From assembly GCF_000218485.1 (NCBI RefSeq), contig NZ_AFPB01000152.1, positions 36,386 to 100,385 on the forward strand: a stretch of DNA of 64,000 bases. The letters run 5' to 3'. Positions within the stretch are counted from its first letter, which is position 1. Every line of letters starts with the position of its first letter. The DNA comes from Aquimarina agarivorans (GTDB lineage: Bacteria > Bacteroidota > Bacteroidia > Flavobacteriales > Flavobacteriaceae). The notes under the pieces were generated by a model. The model did not search any database. It was not told the DNA's origin and saw only the letters and a list, made by a program, of their open reading frames with translations. Positions 28,609 to 37,645 of the stretch are shown in pieces. A program made the translations under genes and the position numbers.

Positions 28609-28804
28609 ATGTTCAAATAGAACTATTTCAAAGTGCGAAAATTATCAGCTTTCGCGTTGCATTTCATTATTTTGATAACTCAGTAAAAAATGTTTTACCT
28701 CGTTGCGGGTGCAAATATATAACGGATTAAGGTTTCTGCAAAATATTTTTTTACTTTTTTCAATTTATTTTTAGTGAATTTACAACTTGTTATTTTACAG
28801 AAAA

Positions 28805-30115
28805 TTACCCTTTCAGTAAATTCCAAATGTCGTTACCAAAAATAAAAACCATTAATGTTAAAATGATAAAAAAGCCAATCATTTGCCCCATTTCTAAAAC
28901 GCGTTGGCTTGGTTTTCTGCCCGATATAATTTCATAAAGTAAAAACATAATATGACCACCATCCAGCGCGGGTATAGGCAAAAGATTCACAAAAGCCAAC
29001 CAAACGGAAAGCGTGGCTAAAATTGTCCAAAAATAAGTGTTATTCCATGTATTAGGCATTTGTTCTACTAGACCTATAGGGCCTTTTACCTGCTTGTATG
29101 CACCTGTTTTTTTATTTAGGATTACTTTAAACTGCCTAACTTGATCGGTTAATGATTGTATGGTTTTGTTGAATCCGGCAGGGATAGCGCTAGCAATAGA
29201 ATGTTTGTCCGTAATAATCAGATCCATTCTTTCAGGACTTACTCCCAAAATACTATCTTTAGGGATAAATACTTTTGTGGTCAGCGCTTGATTGTTTCTG
29301 GTGTAATTAATTTTCAAAGTATCGCCACTACTCGCTTTTATTTGATTAGCAAATTCTGACCAATAAACAGCAGGTTTGTCATTAGCCTTTGTAATGATAT
29401 CTCCAACTTGCAATCCAATAGCTTCAGCAATGGTATTTTTTCCAATAAAACCCAATATTGTTTTATATCTGGCAGTTATAAAAGGAGACTGCAAATTTGA
29501 AAAAAGCAATTCTTTATTTTCATCACTTATTGATATTTGTTCCTTTTTTCCATCTCGCAATACAGTTACCTGTTCTCCAAGAATAATTTCAAGCACTGCG
29601 GCGTTCATCTTTTTTACTGATTTTCCGTCAACACTTAAAATTTTATCGCCGTTTTTAAAGCCTAAAGCAGCTCCAATTTCGTTTACTTCAATACCGTACT
29701 TTAGTTTTTCGGTAGGGACATAGCTATCGCCATTGGAGACCAAAAGACAAGTAAAAACTAGCCATGCGAGTAAAAAATTAACAATCACGCCACCAGCCAT
29801 TACAATTAGTCGTTGCCATGCGGGTTTTGAACGAAACTCCCACGGTTTAGGCGGAAGAGCCATTTGTTCACGATCCATACTTTCGTCAATCATCCCAGCA
29901 ATTTTTACGTAACCTCCTAAAGGCAGCCAGCCGATTCCCCAAACAGTTTCGCCTATTTTCTTTTGAAAAAGTGCAAATTTAGCGTCAAAGAATAAAAAGA
30001 ATTTTTCAACTTTAATTTTAAATAATTTGGCAGGAGTGTAGTGTCCAAACTCATGTAATATAACTAAAATGGAAAGCATTAAAATTACTTGTCCAATTCT
30101 GAAAAGAAGTTCCAT
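28805..30115 (-). CDS. rseP: RIP metalloprotease RseP (site-2 protease)
   Basis: Intramembrane zinc protease of 436 residues that cleaves anti-sigma factors and leftover signal peptides. The zinc motif HEFGH is in the first membrane segment near residue 22 and the third ligand is in LLPIPALDGGHIM near residue 385. Two PDZ domains lie between them (about 120-300), with KYGIEVNEIGAALGFKNGD and LGFIGKNTIAEAIGLQVGD as their binding-groove regions. Four membrane segments are visible. The ATG at 30113-30115 is preferred because the extra upstream codons add a second hydrophobic start that is not typical. Confidence 0.95.
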   Translation of the reverse strand: MELLFRIGQVILMLSILVILHEFGHYTPAKLFKIKVEKFFLFFDAKFALFQKKIGETVWGIGWLPLGGYVKIAGMIDESMDREQMALPPKPWEFRSKPAWQRLIVMAGGVIVNFLLAWLVFTCLLVSNGDSYVPTEKLKYGIEVNEIGAALGFKNGDKILSVDGKSVKKMNAAVLEIILGEQVTVLRDGKKEQISISDENKELLFSNLQSPFITARYKTILGFIGKNTIAEAIGLQVGDIITKANDKPAVYWSEFANQIKASSGDTLKINYTRNNQALTTKVFIPKDSILGVSPERMDLIITDKHSIASAIPAGFNKTIQSLTDQVRQFKVILNKKTGAYKQVKGPIGLVEQMPNTWNNTYFWTILATLSVWLAFVNLLPIPALDGGHIMFLLYEIISGRKPSQRVLEMGQMIGFFIILTLMVFIFGNDIWNLLKG

Positions 30116-30260
30116 TAAAAAATAAATTTGAACAAAAATAAGCAAACTTACATTTTTAAGAGGGGCAAATACAAACTAATAGTAGTACAAAGTATTTATA
30201 AGATGATAAAGCAAAATTATAGTGAATAGGTAGTATTTTTGCAACCTAAACTATTTACAA

Positions 30261-30932
30261 ATGAATATGCTTCGTTTTTTTGCGCCCTATAAAAAGTTTG
30301 GGATTTTTTTTCTGTTACTTTCAGCCGTAATTGTAGCGCTTATTTATCAGGCGCTCAAACCAAAACGCAGGCTTCGCATTTACGAACCTGATCAGGTAAA
30401 TGCCATTCTGGTGGATTCGACTGTACAGGAAATACGTAAATACCATAAAATTGCCGATTTTAGATTAATTAATCAATTAGGGGATACCATAACTCAGGAG
30501 GATTACAAGGGGAAAATTTATGTAGCGGATTTCTTTTTTACTACCTGTCAGACTATCTGTCCTAAAATGACTCAAAATATGGGAAAACTTCAGCAAAAGC
30601 TTAAAAATTATCCCAATGTAAAATTGTTATCGCATACGGTCATGCCAGAAGTGGATTCGGTAGCTCAATTAAAAAAGTATGCCTTAAAAAAAGGGGTCGA
30701 TCACAACAAATGGAATTTAGTCACGGGGAATAAAAAGGAATTGTATGATTTGGCACGTAAATCTTATTTGGTAGCAAAAGAGGGGGGCTTTTCTAAATAC
30801 GATTTGATTCACACTGAAAATTTCGTGCTAGTTGATCAAAAAAAACGCATTCGAGGGTATTATGATGGTACGGATACAGAGGCAATGGAGCAACTTTTGG
30901 CGGATATTGAACTTTTGCTTGAAAAAGAATGA
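30261..30932 (+). CDS. SCO1/SenC family protein
   Basis: Membrane-anchored thioredoxin-fold copper protein that helps assemble the CuA centre of cytochrome c oxidase. The product has 223 residues with an N-terminal anchor at about 10-32. The copper/redox motif is TTCQTICPKM (CxxxC) near residue 95 and the distal histidine is in LIHTENFVLVD near residue 187. It lies alone, divergent from rseP. A TATTTTTG box at 30234-30241 is a candidate promoter element. Confidence 0.92.
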   Translation: MNMLRFFAPYKKFGIFFLLLSAVIVALIYQALKPKRRLRIYEPDQVNAILVDSTVQEIRKYHKIADFRLINQLGDTITQEDYKGKIYVADFFFTTCQTICPKMTQNMGKLQQKLKNYPNVKLLSHTVMPEVDSVAQLKKYALKKGVDHNKWNLVTGNKKELYDLARKSYLVAKEGGFSKYDLIHTENFVLVDQKKRIRGYYDGTDTEAMEQLLADIELLLEKE

Positions 30933-30988
30933 GTGAGCGTCATAGTTTTTTGCTATGATACTATTATGTATTCCCTATAGTTTCTAAT

Positions 30989-31018
30989 TTTGTACGTCGT
31001 AATTATATTGTATTTTTG
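30989..31018 (+). promoter_or_regulatory. Candidate feo promoter
   Basis: TTTG at 30989-30992 and TATTTTTG at 31011-31018 are separated by 18 bases, a good match to the Bacteroidota promoter pattern. Transcription should begin about 20 bases before the TTG start of feoA. No clear Fur box was recognised by eye. Confidence 0.5.
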
Positions 31019-31044
31019 TTGTTTCAATTCAATCTAAATAAACT

Positions 31045-31272
31045 TTGAAGACAACTTTGGCAGAATTAAAAAGGGGGCAGTCAGCTATTATTACTATGGT
31101 TGAAACAGATGCCATCCCTTTAAAGTTGCTTGAAATGGGGTGTTTACCAGGCAACGAAGTTACCTTGCTGCAAGTAGCACCATTTTCATGCCCCATGTAC
31201 CTTAATATTAATGGTTCGCATTTAGCCATTCGGAAAGAAGTAGCAAGACAAATTGAAATTGAATTAATTTAA
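31045..31272 (+). CDS. feoA: FeoA family ferrous iron transport protein
   Basis: Small SH3-like cytosolic partner of FeoB, 75 residues. The core LLEMGCLPGNEVTLLQVAPF and the ending LAIRKEVARQIEIE are typical. Translation must begin at TTG (31045), because the family N-terminus LAELKRGQSAII would be lost at the next ATG. It begins the feoA-feoB-small protein operon with 22 bases to feoB. Confidence 0.92.
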   Translation: MKTTLAELKRGQSAIITMVETDAIPLKLLEMGCLPGNEVTLLQVAPFSCPMYLNINGSHLAIRKEVARQIEIELI

Positions 31273-31294
31273 GCACTCCACTACAGGCAATACT

Positions 31295-33391
31295 ATGGCA
31301 AAACATATTAATGTTTCATTAATTGGTAATCCAAATACGGGAAAAACATCAGTATTTAATTTACTTACCGGATTAAATCAGCAAGTTGGTAATTATCCAG
31401 GAATTACTGTGGAGCGCAAGGCAGGGGTGTGTAAACTTCCAAGAGGGGTAAAAGCTCATATTTTAGATTTACCAGGTACCTATAGTTTAAATGCTTCATC
31501 ACTAGATGAAAACGTAGTTATTGAAGTACTGTTAAATAAAAAGGACAAAGATTATCCTGACGTTGCCGTGGTAGTCAGTGATGTGGAAAATTTAAAAAGA
31601 AACCTGTTGCTGTTTACACAAATCAAAGATTTGGATATTCCCACGATATTAGTTATTAATATGGCCGATCGTATGAAGCGAAAGGGGATCAGTTTAAATA
31701 TTCCTGAATTGGAAAAAACGTTAAAAACCAATGTGGTTTTAATGAGTGCTCGAAAAAAACAAGGACTTGAAGAATTAAAACAATTAATAGCTTCGTATAA
31801 AAAATTATCAATCGAGCCATGTTTAAATGCTTCAAGTATTGATAAACCGTATTTTGAAGGTTTGCAAAAAGCATTTCCTAATCAATCCTTATATAAATTG
31901 TGGTTGGTCATTACGCAAGATGTAAACTTTGCAAATATTAATAGGAATACGATTGCTGATGCTTCGGAATTTCATACAAAAAAGAAAAGCGATTTAAAGC
32001 GATTGCAGCAAAAAGAAACCATTAAAAGGTATCAGTTCATTAACGAAACTTTAAAGCAAACACAAACGATTGATGTGGGTTCTGCAACGGGTGTTCGTGC
32101 AAAATTGGATCAGTTATTAGTGCATAAAGTTTGGGGGTATCTGATCTTTTTTATTATACTCTTGTTTATATTTCAGGCTATATATGACTGGTCTGCTTAT
32201 CCGCAAGATTTAATTGATAATGGTTTTGCTTGGTTAAGTGAAGCTGTAAAAGGGCAGCTACCGGCTGGGGCATTAACTAATTTAATTACCGAAGGTATTA
32301 TTCCTGGATTAGGCGGCATCGTTATATTTATTCCGCAAATTGCATTTTTATTCCTGTTTATTTCCATTTTGGAAGAATCCGGATATATGAGTAGGGTGGT
32401 CTTTTTAATGGATCGCTTAATGCGGAAGTTTGGCTTAAGTGGAAAAAGTATTGTGCCGTTAATTTCAGGAACCGCTTGTGCCATACCAGCGGTAATGGCT
32501 ACCCGAAATATAGAAAACTGGAAGGAACGATTAATTACAATTTTAGTAGTGCCATTTACCACTTGTTCTGCCAGGTTGCCCGTTTATTTAATTATCATTT
32601 CTTTAGTAATTCCTAAGGAGCGTGTTGCCTGGATATTTGGGTATCAAAGTTTAAGTTTGATGCTGCTGTATTTGTTGGGTTTTGTGACCGCTTTAGGGTC
32701 ATCGTGGTTGTTGAGCAAATTTTTGAAAATGCCAAATAAAAGCTTTTTTGTGGTAGAAATGCCTAATTACAAATTGCCGATGTTTAAAAATGTGGCAATT
32801 AATGTGGTGGAAAAAACGAAAGCCTTCATTACGGGTGCAGGAAAGATTATTTTGGCAATATCCATTGTGCTTTGGGTGTTAGCTAGTTATGGTCCAAATG
32901 AAAAATTTTCAAATGCCAAGGAAATTATAAGTCAAAACCAACCTCAAAAATCTACAATTGAATTAGAACGCGCTATTGCTAGTCAAAAATTGGAGCATTC
33001 TTACATAGGTTATATGGGTAAAGCTATTGAACCTTTAGTGGCGCCTTTGGGTTATGATTGGAAAATTGGTATTGCATTAATAAGCTCTTTTGCTGCGCGC
33101 GAGGTTTTTGTGGGAACCCTAGCTACCATTTATAGTGTGGGGAGTGACGAGGATGAAACAATAAAAAATAGAATGGCAGCTGAAATTAATCCAGATACTG
33201 GAGTGCCATTATTTAATTTAGCAACTGGAGTTTCATTATTGTTATTTTATGCATTTGCCATGCAGTGTATGAGTACTATTGCTATTGTAAAAAAGGAAAC
33301 TAACGGTTGGCGCTGGCCCATAATACAACTGTTTTTTATGAGTGGTTTGGCGTATATTTCAGCTTTTGTGGCGTATCAATTTTTAAAGTAG
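31295..33391 (+). CDS. feoB: Ferrous iron transporter FeoB
   Basis: Inner-membrane ferrous iron permease with an N-terminal GTPase, 698 residues. GTPase motifs are G1 GNPNTGKTS near residue 12, G3 DLPGTYSL near residue 58 and G4 NMAD near residue 121. A helical GDI region follows to about residue 250. The membrane domain has the conserved Gate regions, with SGTACAIPAVMATR near 390 and SSFAAREVFVGTLATIY near 598. Length and motifs are normal. It is cotranscribed with feoA and the small Cys-rich gene after it. Confidence 0.97.
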   Translation: MAKHINVSLIGNPNTGKTSVFNLLTGLNQQVGNYPGITVERKAGVCKLPRGVKAHILDLPGTYSLNASSLDENVVIEVLLNKKDKDYPDVAVVVSDVENLKRNLLLFTQIKDLDIPTILVINMADRMKRKGISLNIPELEKTLKTNVVLMSARKKQGLEELKQLIASYKKLSIEPCLNASSIDKPYFEGLQKAFPNQSLYKLWLVITQDVNFANINRNTIADASEFHTKKKSDLKRLQQKETIKRYQFINETLKQTQTIDVGSATGVRAKLDQLLVHKVWGYLIFFIILLFIFQAIYDWSAYPQDLIDNGFAWLSEAVKGQLPAGALTNLITEGIIPGLGGIVIFIPQIAFLFLFISILEESGYMSRVVFLMDRLMRKFGLSGKSIVPLISGTACAIPAVMATRNIENWKERLITILVVPFTTCSARLPVYLIIISLVIPKERVAWIFGYQSLSLMLLYLLGFVTALGSSWLLSKFLKMPNKSFFVVEMPNYKLPMFKNVAINVVEKTKAFITGAGKIILAISIVLWVLASYGPNEKFSNAKEIISQNQPQKSTIELERAIASQKLEHSYIGYMGKAIEPLVAPLGYDWKIGIALISSFAAREVFVGTLATIYSVGSDEDETIKNRMAAEINPDTGVPLFNLATGVSLLLFYAFAMQCMSTIAIVKKETNGWRWPIIQLFFMSGLAYISAFVAYQFLK

Positions 33392-33430
33392 CGTAAGTTT
33401 TTTTGTTGACTATAGACTTATTAATGAGTT

Positions 33431-33574
33431 ATGAATCAAATTATACAAAATATTGGAGTTTTAATGCTTTTTATAGGAGCCTTGTGTTTTTTGGTGACTA
33501 AATTTTTTTGGAAACCAGCCTTAAAAAAGAGTAAAAACAAATCCTGCGGTTCAGGAGGTTGCGGTTGTTCTTAA
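33431..33574 (+). CDS. FeoB-associated Cys-rich membrane protein
   Basis: A 47-residue protein beginning MNQIIQNIGVLMLFIGAL. It has one membrane helix (about residues 8-27), a short basic stretch (KPALKKSKNKS) and a tail CGSGGCGCS with three cysteines. This is the layout of the FeoB-associated Cys-rich proteins found after feoB in Bacteroidota and clostridia. It probably helps iron handling or FeoB assembly on the membrane. It lies 39 bases after feoB on the same strand. Confidence 0.85.
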   Translation: MNQIIQNIGVLMLFIGALCFLVTKFFWKPALKKSKNKSCGSGGCGCS

Positions 33575-33625
33575 AATTTGAAAACTTTTTCAATGTTTTT
33601 ATTGTTGGAATATTTTTTTTAAAAA

Positions 33626-33658
33626 AGTCAGAAGTCAGAAGTCAGAAGCCAGAAGTCA
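33626..33658. repeat. Short tandem repeat, unit AGTCAGA
   Basis: Four full and one partial copies of a 7-base unit (one copy has C for T), in the space between the feo operon and rpsP. It has no spacers, so it is not a CRISPR. The non-triplet unit and noncoding position mean its length can vary freely. Confidence 0.85.
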
Positions 33659-33703
33659 AAAAAATAATTTCAGGCTCAATACCTTATAGTTCTGTAAAAA
33701 GCC

Positions 33704-33743
33704 TTACATTTGCGCCCTAATTATAACTGAGGTCGCGAACCTC
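33704..33743 (+). promoter_or_regulatory. rpsP leader: TAnnTTTG box and small hairpin
   Basis: TACATTTG at 33704-33711 is a candidate -7 element. It is followed by a perfect 5-base stem gaggt / acctc around cgcga at 33729-33743, inside the 5' leader about 14 bases before the ATG. The hairpin might influence translation of rpsP, but no known riboswitch or ribosomal-protein leader was recognised. Confidence 0.4.
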
Positions 33744-33757
33744 CAAAATTAATTTTT

Positions 33758-34297
33758 ATGCCTGTTAAATTAAGATTACAGAGACACGGTAAAAAAGGGA
33801 AACCTTTTTACTGGATCGTTGCAGCTGATGCACGTTCAAAAAGAGATGGTAAATACCTTGAAAAATTAGGTACTTACAATCCAAATACAAATCCTGCAAC
33901 TATTGATGTTGATGTTGATGGAGCTGTAAAATGGTTACAGAATGGTGCACAACCAACTGATACTGCAAAAAACATTCTTTCATATAAAGGTGTGCTTTTG
34001 AAAAATCACCTTGCTGGTGGAATTAAAAAAGGTGCTTTGACGCAAGAGCAAGCGGATGCAAAATTTGAAGCTTGGATTGCTGAAAAAGAAGGATCAATAA
34101 CTGCTAAAAAAGACGGTTTAGCTAAAGATGCAGCAGATGCAAAAGCAAAAGCTTTAGAAGCAGAAAAAGAAGTTAACGCTAAGCGTGAAGCTGAGGCAAC
34201 GGCAGCAGTTGCTGAAGCAGAAGCAGCGGAGGCAGCAGCAAAAGCTGAGGCGGAAGCAGCAGAAGCTACCGAAGAAACAGCTAACGAAGAAGAGTAA
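33758..34297 (+). CDS. rpsP: 30S ribosomal protein S16 with long C-terminal tail
   Basis: Small-subunit ribosomal protein. Residues 1-85 are standard S16 (PVKLRLQRHGKKGKPFYWIV, DGKYLEKLGTYNPN). The protein is 179 residues, about twice the usual length, because of an Ala/Glu/Lys-rich helical tail (about 110-179) ending EETANEEE. Such tails are common in Bacteroidota S16. The gene is followed after 18 bases by rimM, the factor that matures the 30S head region, an expected pairing. Confidence 0.97.
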   Translation: MPVKLRLQRHGKKGKPFYWIVAADARSKRDGKYLEKLGTYNPNTNPATIDVDVDGAVKWLQNGAQPTDTAKNILSYKGVLLKNHLAGGIKKGALTQEQADAKFEAWIAEKEGSITAKKDGLAKDAADAKAKALEAEKEVNAKREAEATAAVAEAEAAEAAAKAEAEAAEATEETANEEE

Positions 34298-34315
34298 TTC
34301 TTTTAATTTACAAGG

Positions 34316-34840
34316 ATGCAAAAAGAAGCATGTTTCTATTTAGGCAAAATTGTAAGTAAGTTTAGCTTCAAGGGAGAAGTACTAGTTAAATTAGATACGG
34401 ACACTCCTGAGATTTATCAAGAAATGGAATCAGTTTTTGTTGAATACAACAAAAATTTGGTTCCATTTTTTATTGAAAAGGCTCGGTTGCATAAATCAGA
34501 TTTACTACGTGTCAAATTTGAAGATGTAGATACGGAAGAGGATGCTGATGACTTAATGAAAGCAGCCTTATACTTGCCTTTGGATTTATTGCCTGAGTTA
34601 GCTGATGATCAGTTTTACTTTCATGAAATCATTGGCTACCAGGTGGAAGATCTTGCCAAAGGAAAAATAGGCAAAATTACTGCCATAAATGATACAACTG
34701 CACAAGCGTTATTTGAAATTGATTACAATGGGAAACAAATTCTCATTCCCATGAATGATAGTTTTATCCATAAATTAGATAAGGACAGTCAATTACTCAT
34801 TGTAGACACTCCCGAAGGTCTGATAGACTTATATTTATAA
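34316..34840 (+). CDS. rimM: Ribosome maturation factor RimM
   Basis: 16S rRNA-processing factor that binds S19 and helps assemble the 30S head. It has 174 residues. The N-terminal RimM domain begins CFYLGKIVSKFSFKGEVLVK. The PRC-barrel domain (about 95-174) contains the conserved stretch FYFHEIIGYQV and ILIPMNDSFIHKLD. It is in an operon with rpsP. A gap of about 140 bases separates it from the methyltransferase gene downstream. Confidence 0.95.
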   Translation: MQKEACFYLGKIVSKFSFKGEVLVKLDTDTPEIYQEMESVFVEYNKNLVPFFIEKARLHKSDLLRVKFEDVDTEEDADDLMKAALYLPLDLLPELADDQFYFHEIIGYQVEDLAKGKIGKITAINDTTAQALFEIDYNGKQILIPMNDSFIHKLDKDSQLLIVDTPEGLIDLYL

Positions 34841-34979
34841 TTTTTGTGTATAAGCCGCAAAAGGTATATTTATATTAGTTATTGCTCTACCTTTTAATTT
34901 TTTGTTTTTGTAAGTAAATAATGGACAAAAAATTTTGTTTGTACATTATTTAGTAAAACCCAATGATTTAAAATAACTT

Positions 34980-35699
34980 ATGTCTGCACCTTTTAAATTT
35001 AAAGAGTTTACCGTAGCACAGGATAAATGTGCTATGAAAATTGGTACGGACGGGGTGCTTTTGGGAGCATGGGCAATGCCTAAGGCTTCTCCATTTAATG
35101 TGTTGGACGTTGGTGCAGGCACAGGAGTTATTGCTTTAATGATGGCACAACGGTTTACTGATGCAGATGTTGATGCTGTGGAAATTGACGCAGATGCCTA
35201 CGAACAGGCAATGACAAATTTTGAAAATTCTCCTTGGGGTGATCGTATGTTTTGTTACCATGCTTCGTTTCAGGAGTTTTTCCAGGAAATGGAGGAACCT
35301 TATGACTTCATTATAAGCAATCCGCCTTATTTTGAAGCCTCGCAAAAGTCGCCTGATGATAAACGAAATACAGCTCGTTTTGAAGATGCTTTGCCATTTG
35401 AGCATTTGCTCTACGGAGCGTCCAAACTACTTGCTGACACTGGAGTTTTTGCCTTAATTATTCCATATAATCAAGAAGCGTTAGTAATTGAAATCGCAAA
35501 AAAAATGCGTTTAGTGCCCGTTAAAATTACTCATGTCAAAGGGAATGCAGCAGCGCCAATTAAACGCAGTTTAATTGTTTTTTCTTTTAAAATGGAGGAG
35601 GAAAAAGCGGAAAGAAATGAGTTAATAATTGAAAAGGAAAGACACGTTTATACCGATGATTATGTTAAATTAGTACAGGATTTTTATTTAAAGATGTAA
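34980..35699 (+). CDS. tRNA1(Val) (adenine(37)-N6)-methyltransferase
   Basis: SAM-dependent N6-adenine methyltransferase of the TrmN6/YfiC type, 239 residues, modifying A37 of tRNA1-Val. The opening FKFKEFTVAQDKCAMKIGTD is the family signature. The SAM motif is LDVGAGTGVIALMMAQ near residue 43 and the catalytic NPPY motif is IISNPPYFEAS near residue 113. It is followed 9 bases later by the GDPD gene. Assignment of the exact tRNA target follows from the family only. Confidence 0.9.
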   Translation: MSAPFKFKEFTVAQDKCAMKIGTDGVLLGAWAMPKASPFNVLDVGAGTGVIALMMAQRFTDADVDAVEIDADAYEQAMTNFENSPWGDRMFCYHASFQEFFQEMEEPYDFIISNPPYFEASQKSPDDKRNTARFEDALPFEHLLYGASKLLADTGVFALIIPYNQEALVIEIAKKMRLVPVKITHVKGNAAAPIKRSLIVFSFKMEEEKAERNELIIEKERHVYTDDYVKLVQDFYLKM

Positions 35700-35708
35700 A
35701 CGAGTGCT

Positions 35709-36386
35709 ATGCAAAAAATCGGTCATAGGGGAGCTAAAGCTTTAGTGGATGAAAACACCATAGCTTCCATTGAAAAAGCTATTGAATTAGGTGTTGATGC
35801 CGTTGAAATTGATATACACAAATGCGCCACAGGGGAGTTAGTAGTAATGCACGATGAAACGGTAAAACGAACCACTAACGGAAAAGGCAAGATTGTTAAT
35901 TTAAGCTTTAGTGAGTTATCTATGTTGCGTACGGAGCACATGCACAAAATACCTACGTTAGCGGAAGTGTTAATGGTTTGTCAGGGCAAGTGTAAATTAC
36001 ATATTGAATTAAAGGGAAAGGGTACGGCCAAGGCTGCCTGTTTTTTAATTGAAGCTACAGTAGCTCAAAATAAATGGACTTATGATCAGTTATGCGTATC
36101 AAGTTTTGATGCGAAACGTTTAAATAAAATAAAAGCCCGTAATGGTAACATTAAAGTGGGTTTAATTACGGAATCTAAAACAAGCAAAGCTTTGGCTGTT
36201 GCAGTAAACAACAACTACGATAATATTTACATTTTTCACGAAAAGTTAAGAAGCCGATTCGTGCGTATGGCGAAGCAAAAAAACTTAAACGTATACGCTT
36301 GGACGGTAAATAAGCCTGCCGACATAAAAAAAATGCAAGCTTTGGAAATAAGTGGTATTATTTCGGATAATCCTGATTTATTATAA
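35709..36386 (+). CDS. Glycerophosphodiester phosphodiesterase family protein
   Basis: TIM-barrel hydrolase that releases glycerol-3-phosphate from deacylated phospholipids, 225 residues. Catalytic features are present: IGHRGAKALVDENT with His and Glu-Asn, VEIDIHK with the metal ligands, and VVMHDETVKRTTNG with the second histidine. The end YAWTVNKPADIKKM and GIISDNPDLL is typical. There is no signal peptide, so it acts in the cytosol. It is short but complete, and packed between two co-oriented genes. Confidence 0.92.
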   Translation: MQKIGHRGAKALVDENTIASIEKAIELGVDAVEIDIHKCATGELVVMHDETVKRTTNGKGKIVNLSFSELSMLRTEHMHKIPTLAEVLMVCQGKCKLHIELKGKGTAKAACFLIEATVAQNKWTYDQLCVSSFDAKRLNKIKARNGNIKVGLITESKTSKALAVAVNNNYDNIYIFHEKLRSRFVRMAKQKNLNVYAWTVNKPADIKKMQALEISGIISDNPDLL

Positions 36387-36400
36387 AAATTTCTAGAGTA

Positions 36401-37621
36401 ATGAAAAGCTACGATGTTGTTGTTATAGGTGGTGGTGCTGCAGGTTTTTTTACAGCAATTAACGTGGCATTTTTAAATCCTAATCTTTCAGTAGTAATCC
36501 TGGAGCGTGCTAAAAATGTGCTTCAAAAAGTACGTATTTCAGGCGGAGGACGTTGTAATGTAACCCATGCCGAATTTATTCCCAATGAGTTGGCTAAAAA
36601 TTACCCTCGGGGGGAGAAGGAATTACGCGGACCGTTTCATAGCTTTATGACAGGCGATACCATGGAATGGTTTGAACAGCGAGGTGTGCCGTTAAAAATT
36701 GAAGATGACGGGCGTATTTTTCCAGCATCCAACTCCTCAGCATCTATTATTGACTGTTTTCTAGCGGAAGCTCATAAATTAGGCATCGAAATTCAAAAAC
36801 AGCAGCTAGTGACTAATTTTAAGCCGATAACTGCGGGTTGGGAAATTGCCACTAAAACAGTAAAAATTTATGCGAAAAAATTAGTTGTAGCTACAGGCAG
36901 TCAAACTAAAATATGGAAACATTTGAGTGGTTTGGGTGTTAAAACTATACCTCCTGTACCTTCCTTGTTTACCTTTAATTCAAATGATCATCGAATTGCC
37001 TCCATACCCGGGGTGGCTGTTCAGGTATCAGCTTCGGTAAATACTACTAAATTAAAAACAGAAGGTCCTTTACTAATCACCCATTGGGGATTCAGTGGCC
37101 CCGCCATTTTAAAACTTTCTGCATGGGGAGCGCGAACTTTGCATGAGTTGGATTATCAATTCGATTTGCTAGTCAATTGGACCAAATTTGAAAGTTTTGA
37201 GTCCTGTCATCCTTTTTTAAAAGAGGTGAAAGAAGATAATCCTAAGCAACTAGTGGTAAAAAAACCATTGTATGAATTACCAAAGCGATTGTGGGTGCAA
37301 TTAGTATTAGCAAGCGGAATTTTTGAAAATCAGCGATGGGCTGATGTAAACAAAAAGCAACTGACAGCGTTAACAAATCAATTGGTGCGTGCTACTTTTC
37401 TTATTAATGGGAAAAGTGCTTTTAAAGATGAATTTGTTACTGCTGGTGGTGTGGATTTAAAGGAAATAAACTTTAAAAATTACCAATGTAACAAATTACA
37501 AAATTGTTATTTGGTAGGTGAGGTGCTTAATGTTGACGCCATTACAGGTGGCTTTAATTTTCAAAATGCATGGACAGGGGGATATATTGCAGCCCATTCC
37601 ATAGTTAAGGAATTGTCTTAG
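36401..37621 (+). CDS. BaiN/HI0933-type NAD(P)/FAD-dependent oxidoreductase
   Basis: Flavoprotein of 406 residues of the HI0933 family (BaiN, RdsA). FAD is bound through VVVIGGGAAGFFTAINVA at the N-terminus. The family motif RISGGGRCNVTHA lies near residue 46, TGGVDLKEI-like FVTAGGVDLKEIN near residue 347, and the C-terminal FAD contact is DAITGGFNFQNAWTGGYIA. The natural substrate of this branch is unknown. It starts 14 bases after the GDPD gene in the same run of genes. Confidence 0.92.
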   Translation: MKSYDVVVIGGGAAGFFTAINVAFLNPNLSVVILERAKNVLQKVRISGGGRCNVTHAEFIPNELAKNYPRGEKELRGPFHSFMTGDTMEWFEQRGVPLKIEDDGRIFPASNSSASIIDCFLAEAHKLGIEIQKQQLVTNFKPITAGWEIATKTVKIYAKKLVVATGSQTKIWKHLSGLGVKTIPPVPSLFTFNSNDHRIASIPGVAVQVSASVNTTKLKTEGPLLITHWGFSGPAILKLSAWGARTLHELDYQFDLLVNWTKFESFESCHPFLKEVKEDNPKQLVVKKPLYELPKRLWVQLVLASGIFENQRWADVNKKQLTALTNQLVRATFLINGKSAFKDEFVTAGGVDLKEINFKNYQCNKLQNCYLVGEVLNVDAITGGFNFQNAWTGGYIAAHSIVKELS

Positions 37622-37645
37622 TTAGTGCTTGTTTAGGTGTTTAAA

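Noticed and set aside
33626..33658. Tandem repeat considered as a CRISPR or attachment site
   Set aside because: It has a 7-base unit with no spacers and no flanking cas genes or integrase.
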